15,000 bases of DNA from assembly GCA_011800805.1 (NCBI GenBank), contig MPNW01001299.1, positions 14,125-29,124 on the forward strand, written 5' to 3'. The DNA is from Hirudo medicinalis (taxonomy: Eukaryota; Annelida; Clitellata; Hirudinida; Hirudinidae). The notes below the pieces were generated by a model. It worked only from the letters and a program-made list of their open reading frames with translations. It had not been told where the DNA came from and did no database searches. Each line of letters opens with the position of its first letter. Positions within the stretch are counted from its first letter, which is position 1. The position numbers and the translations under genes were made by a program. Shown here piece by piece: positions 9,930 to 15,000 of this stretch.

Positions 9930-10194
9930 ATACATAATTACTAATAATAGCAATTTGGAATTAATTAATAAAAAGAATAATGGCCGAAAATACCGAGGTA
10001 CATAAGTACACCGTTCGGTGAGCGATGTTAGGGAACGCTCAAATAGGGGGTCATGATGGCTTAGTCTTTGGTTCTTTGTTTGCGTCCTCCTCTCCCTGTC
10101 GCTGGTTTACTGTCTCCATGACTACCGGACGCTTCTTGAATGCATAAAATATGAACTGTCTGCCCACTAAGGAAGGCTGAGGACGACGACGACA

Positions 10195-10197
<3 letters not shown>
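9930..10197. other. No gene recognised
   Basis: Mixed-composition sequence with no supported ORF. It includes an X-box-like motif at 10112-10125. Confidence 0.4.
10112..10125 (+). promoter_or_regulatory. X-box-like (RFX) motif
   Basis: GTCTCCATGACTAC resembles the RFX half-site pair GTTGCC-AT-GGCAAC with mismatches. An almost identical word occurs at 14377-14390. Without a gene next to it, function is speculative. Confidence 0.2.
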
Positions 10198-10231
<34 letters not shown>

Positions 10232-10260
10232 GTAATGATGATGATGAAGGTGATGATGAC
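10198..10260. repeat. (GAT)n microsatellite
   Basis: Nine or more GAT units, then GATGGAGGTAATGATGATGAAGGTGATGATGAC. The - strand Ile/Ile-rich reading is incidental. Confidence 0.9.
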
Positions 10261-10371
10261 TTCAACCCGGATCCATGGACCCAGCAAGTAGTCGGAGGCC
10301 AATGAATCGAATGTAATTCCACCGCTTAAAGACCCGCCAAAGGGGNTCTCTAGAAATTTGATTTCATGTTG

Positions 10372-10456
<85 letters not shown>
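10372..10456. repeat. (ATT)n microsatellite
   Basis: About 80 bp of pure ATT units preceded by GTTGTT, just downstream of the single ambiguous base at 10346. Confidence 0.95.
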
Positions 10457-10457
<1 letters not shown>

Positions 10458-10702
10458 ATACGGTAATAATTTTAAGAATAAATTTCATTAAAATAAAAAA
10501 CGATTAAAGTTAGAGATATAATAAATATAATAATTATAATAATACAATAATTTTAATAATTATAATAAAAATAGCGTGAAGAATTAAATACATTCATTAT
10601 GTCCTTAAAGCGTATTTAAACCTTGCATCTGCCTTATTTTGTAAACCATCAACAATTTCAAGAATTTCATTTTGAAAAAAAAAAAGAATTTTTTTTGGCG
10701 TA
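10457..10702. other. AT-rich stretch, nothing supported
   Basis: AT-rich DNA with TAATAATTATAAT-type words and an A/T homopolymer junction near 10675-10697. No coding potential. Confidence 0.4.
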
Positions 10703-10832
10703 TTAATTATTATTCATAATATCATAATTATCAATATTATCATAATTACTATTATAATTATTATCATAATTACTATCATAATTATTATCATAATTAACAC
10801 AATTGTTATAATTACTATCATAATTATTAACA
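10703..10832. repeat. 12-bp minisatellite (ATCATAATTACT-like)
   Basis: Around ten 12-bp units, ATCATAATTACT, ATTATAATTATT and ATCATAATTATT, with one 18-bp interruption containing ACACAATTGTT. Confidence 0.8.
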
Positions 10833-11220
10833 CAATCCTCTCTTAAATCGTCATATTAATTTACAATCACCGGTTTGTTTCCCAGATAAATACAATTAAT
10901 AACTTATAATTAATGTGCACTGTAATTATGGCACACAATTCCTTATAATTATTCCCAACGATTGACTGCAGACACCTTCAATCCAACTGAACTTCAATCA
11001 ACTGAACAACGATTCAAAGCATAAAAGTCAGGAATTATGAAAGAAAGGTGCAATCAAATCTTTTGATCACCTGTCTTCAAACAGGTGTTGCTGGAAATAT
11101 TACGGCATAATTTCTATGGCGACAGAAGTCGATGCTAATCGAGGCTTATTATTACTGTCACAATAAGTGAGGATTTTTCGTGTTGAAATCATTAATTAAT
11201 TTATTGTGTTAATTGTTTAG
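10833..11220. other. No gene recognised
   Basis: Unique-looking AT-rich DNA. It has a CACCTG/CAGGTG hairpin (6-bp stem, 8-nt loop) near 11069-11088. No ORF is supported. Confidence 0.4.
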
Positions 11221-11412
11221 ATTAATTAATTAATCGTATTAATCTTATAATAATTAATTAGTCATATTAATCTTATAATGATTAAATAGTTATATTAACC
11301 TTAGATGAATTAATTAGTTTTGTTAATCTTAGATTAATTAGTTAGTTGTATTAATCTTTAATTAATTAATCAGTTACGTTGGTATTTAATTAATTAATAA
11401 GTTATATTGTCG
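11221..11412. repeat. Degenerate 28-bp tandem repeat
   Basis: About seven imperfect copies of a 27-28-bp unit close to ATTAATTAGTYATATTAATC plus TTAGATTA. It lies about 120 bp left of the hAT element, whose ends are rich in the same TTAATC words. Confidence 0.75.
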
Positions 11413-11730
11413 ATTGTTATATTAATCTGGTTAGTTAATTGGATGGGTTAATTAATTAGATTAATTACTTAACTGATTAATTTCGAATGTTAAGGTTACT
11501 TTGTAAGTCACATTAATCACTAATCGCACTGTTACTAGGGCTGCAGATTAATCTGCGTTAGCGATTAACGCTCTATTTTTTTTTCCAGTTAAAATAATTA
11601 ACGCGAGATTAACTCGTTAAATTTTTATAATTTTTAAATAAACTATTTTATTAATTTAGAAAATATTTTCACCAATTTTATGTTTCGAAACCCTTTGTTT
11701 TTGTATCTTGTTATTTCTTCCCCTTTCCCA

Positions 11731-11928
11731 TATTATTATTACAAAATATTATATTATTATTACAAAATATTATATTATTACTGCGTACAAAATATTATAT
11801 TATTATTACAAAATATTATATTATTATTACAAAATATTATTATTACAAAATATTATATTATTATTATAAAATATTATATTATTATTACAAAATATTATAT
11901 TATTATTACAAAATATCATATTATTACA
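11731..11928. repeat. 21-bp minisatellite inside the hAT element
   Basis: About nine copies of TTATTATTACAAAATATTATA with small deletions. One copy contains CTGCGTACAAAAT. The Tyr/Ile-rich ORF across it is an artefact. Confidence 0.88.
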
Positions 11929-12007
11929 GTGTACAAAGACCGAACGTACTGAATTATAAACATACTATGATCGTAAGTAGCATAGGTAAGTTAATTCTAG
12001 AGCACAA

Positions 12008-12290
12008 TATAGCCTATTATAGCTAATACTGTAACGTTTACAGAATCGGGGACCAGAAGATGTTTGATGTTCGGAGTTCGATTCCCACCAATTCTGACTC
12101 TGGTCCAGGGAAGGATGAGCAAAGATATCATCAACTTTTTATGATTCAACAGAGGGGAGGATCTTCTCTTGGGGATAATGCAGGGTACAGCACAAGGGTT
12201 GGCCGGCCCGGTCATAAGACATATTTTGCGGACAAAATCCAATCAGGCTTGTGGGATCTAGGATTTCCTTTGAATGGGATCCTGTGATTT
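12008..12290 (+). mobile_element. tRNA-like SINE candidate nested in the hAT relic
   Basis: AGTTCGATTCC (12075-12085) matches the pol III B-box at 10 of 11 positions. A weak A-box-like TAGCTAATACTG lies at 12020-12031. The downstream body to about 12290 is GC-richer and unlike both the AT repeats on its left and the transposase remnant on its right. No A-tail, terminal repeat or target duplication was identified, so the borders are approximate. ORFs here on both strands have no recognised domain. Confidence 0.35.
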
Positions 12291-12325
12291 GTCAGCAGTT
12301 GAGACAAGCTTTGGCACATTGCAGT

Positions 12326-12594
12326 GCAGAACTAGAAATTGACAAAGCTTTGTGTCCATTGCAATGGTAGCGGAAATGTGAGCCATCACATTCAAATACT
12401 TCTCCAGCTGTTGCTGTTCCAGGTGAACGGTTATTTTCCCTTTCCTGGAATGTTGTGAATAATAAACGTGTTTCTCTCCAGACAACATCAACGGATTAGT
12501 TTGCCTTAGCAATGCCTGTCTGAATGTCAACCACAAAAATGAACCACAAAAAAAATCATTCCAAACTACTACTATGAGCATTTTTCAAAAATAA
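12326..12594 (+). pseudogene. hAT transposase C-terminal (dimerisation domain) remnant
   Basis: In the first frame it reads ELEIDKALCPLQW, a TAG stop (12368-12370), then RKCEPSHSN and VPGERLFSLSWNVVNNKRVSL. In the next frame SPDNINGLVCLSNACL continues and ends at TAA (12592-12594). This matches the conserved end of hAT transposases (DPLxWWK, VPSERxFSxxGNVV, KRxxLSPxNVxxLVFL), the hAT-family dimerisation region of ZBED-like transposases. Two lesions are visible: TAG at the second Trp of the WW motif, and a shift of two bases in the CTCTC stretch near 12473-12478. The N-terminal zinc finger and catalytic core are missing. It is dead as a coding gene. An AATAAA overlaps the end (12590-12595). 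The - strand ORF over the same bases is a shadow. Confidence 0.82.
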
Positions 12595-12729
12595 AATTGA
12601 TTTTTGAATAGAAATGAAATATATTGGGAAATTAATTGAAAATCCGATTAACCATGCGTTAATCTCAGATTAAAAACGTTGATCGTGCGATTAATCTAGA
12701 TTAACAAAATTAATCAACCTGCAGCCCTA

Positions 12730-13001
12730 ATATTATATTACAATAACATGTTTTCGTAGATTTATTATTATTATTGCTATTAATATTATTATTATTGTTA
12801 TTATTAAACTGCAATTATGACATTAATTAAAGGTTTTAAAGTGAGCGTTAATTACGCTAATTATTTTAAATAGTGGGTTTTTTCATTTTCATCGTCATCA
12901 CTTTCAAACATAACATGACATTGCATAATAGAATCACGGGCGTCCATAGGGGGGTAGCAAGGGGTAGAAAATTCTCCCTCATGGATTTTGTCAAAATTCC
13001 A
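12730..13001. other. No gene recognised
   Basis: AT-rich flank of the hAT relic, then a short GC-richer block (about 12936-12970) with a GGGCGTCCATAGGGGGG word that looks like part of a dispersed repeat. Only copy number elsewhere could show this. Confidence 0.35.
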
Positions 13002-13142
13002 ACATTTTGTATCACAATACAATCATTTTGTATCACAACACAATCATTTTGTATCACAATACTAATATTTTGTTTCACAATACAAACATTTTGTATCACA
13101 ATACTAATATTTTGTATCACAATACAAACATTTTGTATCACA
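13002..13142. repeat. 21-bp minisatellite (ACATTTTGTATCACAATACAA)n
   Basis: Six full 21-bp units (13002-13127) and a 15-bp partial copy. Alternate units begin WCATTTTG or ATATTTTG, hinting at a 42-bp higher-order period in the last part. Because 21 is a multiple of 3, frames on both strands are open as heptapeptide repeats. No start, splice or domain context supports translation. Confidence 0.95.
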
Positions 13143-13500
13143 TTTTCGGCATCCTCTTTTGGCCAGGTTGAAAAATATAATTAAAATAAACGTTGAACAA
13201 AAAAATGTTACGCCGAGGTCCATTTGTCTAATACATTGTAAAGGGCTCCAGATGGAAAAATATTCGGCAAATATCATTGGTCAACAGACGAACGACCCTG
13301 GCGTTCGATTGGTCAAACAACAGCCAATCGTAATCCACTTTCTTCTCATGACGTTTTATTAAGCAATAATTTATGTCCGTGATGTGTAAAAGTATGAATT
13401 ATTATAATCTATAATAATATTTTGACGCGGTGATGTTACTATTGCTGTTGTTAATATTAATTTTGTTACTTAACATTATTAATATTAAATATCAGTTAAT
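13143..13500. other. Spacer with a CCAAT-box cluster
   Basis: No gene seen. It contains two ATTGGTC words (13276 and 13308) and one CCAATCG (13324-13328) within 53 bp, in a locally less AT-rich stretch. See findings. Confidence 0.35.
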
Positions 13501-13654
13501 GTTATTATTATTATTATTATTATTATTATCATTATTATTATCATTATTATTATCATTATTATTATTATTATTATTATCATTAATATTATTATCATCATCA
13601 TCATCATCATCATTATTATTATTATTATTATTATTATTAATATTATTATTTAGG
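13501..13654. repeat. (ATT/ATC)n microsatellite
   Basis: ATT units with regular ATC interruptions, including a run of ATC near 13590-13610. It reads as poly-Leu/Ser on the + strand, which is an artefact. Confidence 0.93.
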
Positions 13655-13845
13655 CTATGTCATTGTTACATTGCTTCATTGTCAATCAAGCAGGTAATAA
13701 TTCTTAAAATACACCGATGTTGAAATAGCACAATCACCAGCACACATTCACACACATTCACACACATCAAACACGTTGAAATAAAAATGTCATTAGTGAG
13801 TGCACATTCTTCGCTGTACAACATCAAGAAGAATAAAATATTAAA

Positions 13846-14290
13846 TAATTAATAATAATAATAATAATTAATAATTATTAATAATTAATAATAATTATTA
13901 TTATATTATATAATTATTATAATATTATTATTATATAACAATTATAATAATATAATATTATTATCATCAAAACAATTATAATAATATAATATTATAATAA
14001 TAATAATATTAATAATAATATTATTAATTATTTAATTATTATTATTATTATGTAGTTATTGTATAATAATAATATATATTGCTATTATTGTTGTTATTAA
14101 TTATTTTTATTTATTTATTTATTATATTATTTAATAATAATAATTAATATCTTTTATTAATTTAATTTTTAATTATTTTAATTATTATTATTAATTACTA
14201 TTACTATTATTATTGTATTTATTATTAATATTAATTAAAACTTTAATTAAATTAACCATAATAATATTAGTATTAATAATTAACAATAAC
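13846..14290. repeat. Very AT-rich, palindrome-rich low-complexity region
   Basis: Nearly 450 bp of AATAAT/ATTATT/TTAATTAA words with almost no G or C, and many self-complementary stretches (for example around 13857-13940). No coding potential. Confidence 0.85.
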
Positions 14291-14354
14291 TAATTCCATC
14301 AAAAAAAACAACAATAACAATGTCAAAAAAAAAACAAAACGCTACTTTCGACGG

Positions 14355-14390
14355 CCAATCAGAACGAAGGAAACAGGTCTCCATGACAAC
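14355..14390 (+). promoter_or_regulatory. CCAAT box plus X-box-like motif
   Basis: GGCCAATCAG (CCAAT at 14355-14359) is followed 17 bp later by GTCTCCATGACAAC (14377-14390). That word matches the palindromic RFX X-box GTTGCCATGGCAAC at 11 of 14 positions. CCAAT and X-box pairs occur in RFX-controlled promoters. Which gene it would serve is unknown. Confidence 0.3.
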
Positions 14391-14516
14391 CGAAAATTAT
14401 TCAACAACAATCGACTCACCTTTCACAACTGCTCACTGATACTCGAGGCCGATATTTTCAGATCAGATATCGATATTTTGAGTTCTGCTACCTAGTTACG
14501 ATTCTTGAAGAGACTT

Positions 14517-14526
14517 TTATTATTAT

Positions 14527-14557
<31 letters not shown>

Positions 14558-14558
14558 G
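14517..14558. repeat. Short (ATT)n microsatellite
   Basis: ATT units with AATATT interruptions. Confidence 0.85.
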
Positions 14559-14649
14559 ACGGCAATATTTTTATTTATGAACTAACGAAATACATTCGTT
14601 CTACAACCAATATTAATACGAGTAATAATTAACTTTCTCAGAATACTAA

Positions 14650-14784
14650 ATGAGGGAAATAATATTTCAATCGCCTAAATCAACAACTTATCGTCTGACG
14701 TCGTCCTTTAGAAGCGCCACAGCCGCTCGACCTACAAAGTCTCAGCGACAACTACAACAACAGCGCTTCAGCTCGGTCAAATAA
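14650..14784 (+). other. Small ORF, 44 codons, unrecognised
   Basis: ATG at 14650 follows an acceptor-like CTTTCTCAG (AG at 14640-14641) and an in-frame upstream TAA. The frame reads MREIIFQSPKSTTYRL, then a Ser/Arg/Gln-rich stretch, to TAA at 14782-14784, which overlaps AATAAA. The 3' half is GC-richer than its surroundings. No domain was recognised, and an ORF of this length can arise by chance. Confidence 0.15.
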
Positions 14785-14898
14785 AACACTCCTTAGTGAG
14801 ATGCTGACGATTCGTGAGGGTAGCCCTAGGGTGAGATGTTGAAGAATGTGCGAGAGGAATGGGGAGATCTTGAGGCAATGAAAAGAGAGGGTACTTAA

Positions 14899-14969
14899 TA
14901 TCATCATCATCATTGTCATCATCACCTTTATTATCTTCATTATCATCATCATCATCATCATCCCCATCA
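14899..14969. repeat. (ATC)n microsatellite
   Basis: ATC/ATT units with ACC and TTC interruptions near the right edge. It makes a Met-rich reading on the - strand that should not be annotated as a gene. Confidence 0.9.
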
Positions 14970-15000
14970 ACTGTTAAGGAGAAGGAACAGTTTGGGTTTT

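Larger units (their letters stand above)
11536..12729 (+). mobile_element. Decayed hAT transposon with terminal inverted repeats
   Basis: The left end TAGGGCTGCAG (11536-11546) and right end CTGCAGCCCTA (12719-12729) are perfect inverted repeats. Both are followed inward by related GATTAATC and GATTAACGC motifs (11547-11625 and 12645-12715), as in the repeat-rich subterminal regions of hAT elements. Inside lies a broken transposase C-terminus (12326-12594), supporting the hAT assignment. The remaining interior has been replaced by a 21-bp minisatellite and a SINE-like block. No clean 8-bp target duplication was found (ACTGTTAC on the left, ATATTATA on the right), as expected for an old or rearranged copy. 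The span is about 1.2 kb, against several kb for autonomous hATs. Confidence 0.75.

Noticed and set aside
12258..12581. 107-codon minus-strand ORF
   Set aside because: It is antisense to the hAT transposase remnant, where the + strand carries the conserved motifs.
12866..13184. Heptapeptide-repeat ORFs on both strands over the 21-bp minisatellite
   Set aside because: A 21-bp period automatically keeps frames open; both strands look alike and no gene structure surrounds them. It is not a CRISPR array: units are head-to-tail with no unique spacers.

Overview
The window reads as nuclear DNA from an animal, most likely an AT-rich invertebrate. The genes are split by short GT-AG introns with ordinary metazoan donors. 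Protein similarity is to metazoan families: a DUSP14/18-type phosphatase and GABARAP/GATE-16-type Atg8 proteins. The intergenic DNA is full of (ATT)n, (GAT)n and longer minisatellites, with MITE-sized DNA transposons. A phylum cannot be assigned from the sequence alone, although a spiralian would fit. There is one ambiguous base (n at 10346).

Layout. 1-2187: non-genic or intronic DNA, with a (GAT/GAC)n array at 670-859, a 163-bp hAT-type MITE with a perfect 8-bp target-site duplication (1380-1542), very AT-rich sequence and a CATT/CATC array. 2188-2484: the last coding exon of an atypical dual-specificity phosphatase; its 5' exons are not visible here. 3148-3757 and 4470-6208: two complete four-exon Atg8-family genes in tandem on the + strand. 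All three introns fall at the same codon and phase in both genes. 6209-9100: long ATT arrays, GC-richer unassigned DNA with weak exon candidates, and tRNA-like (SINE-like) fragments. 9137-9616: a hexanucleotide array. 9654-9840: a small inverted-repeat element carrying telomere-like C-rich DNA. 9846-11412: microsatellites and minisatellites. 11536-12729: a decayed hAT transposon with terminal inverted repeats and a broken transposase C-terminus, apparently with a tRNA-like SINE inside it. 12730-15000: a 21-bp minisatellite, ATT/ATC arrays, very AT-rich DNA, and promoter-like CCAAT and X-box motifs.

The three recognisable genes all lie on the + strand within 4 kb. The phosphatase has no evident functional link to the Atg8 pair. 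The Atg8 pair is the main biological interest. One paralogue ends exactly on the conjugation glycine, as if it needs no ATG4 priming. The other carries a four-residue tail that would have to be cleaved. The ORFs that run through simple repeats are artefacts and are not annotated as genes.
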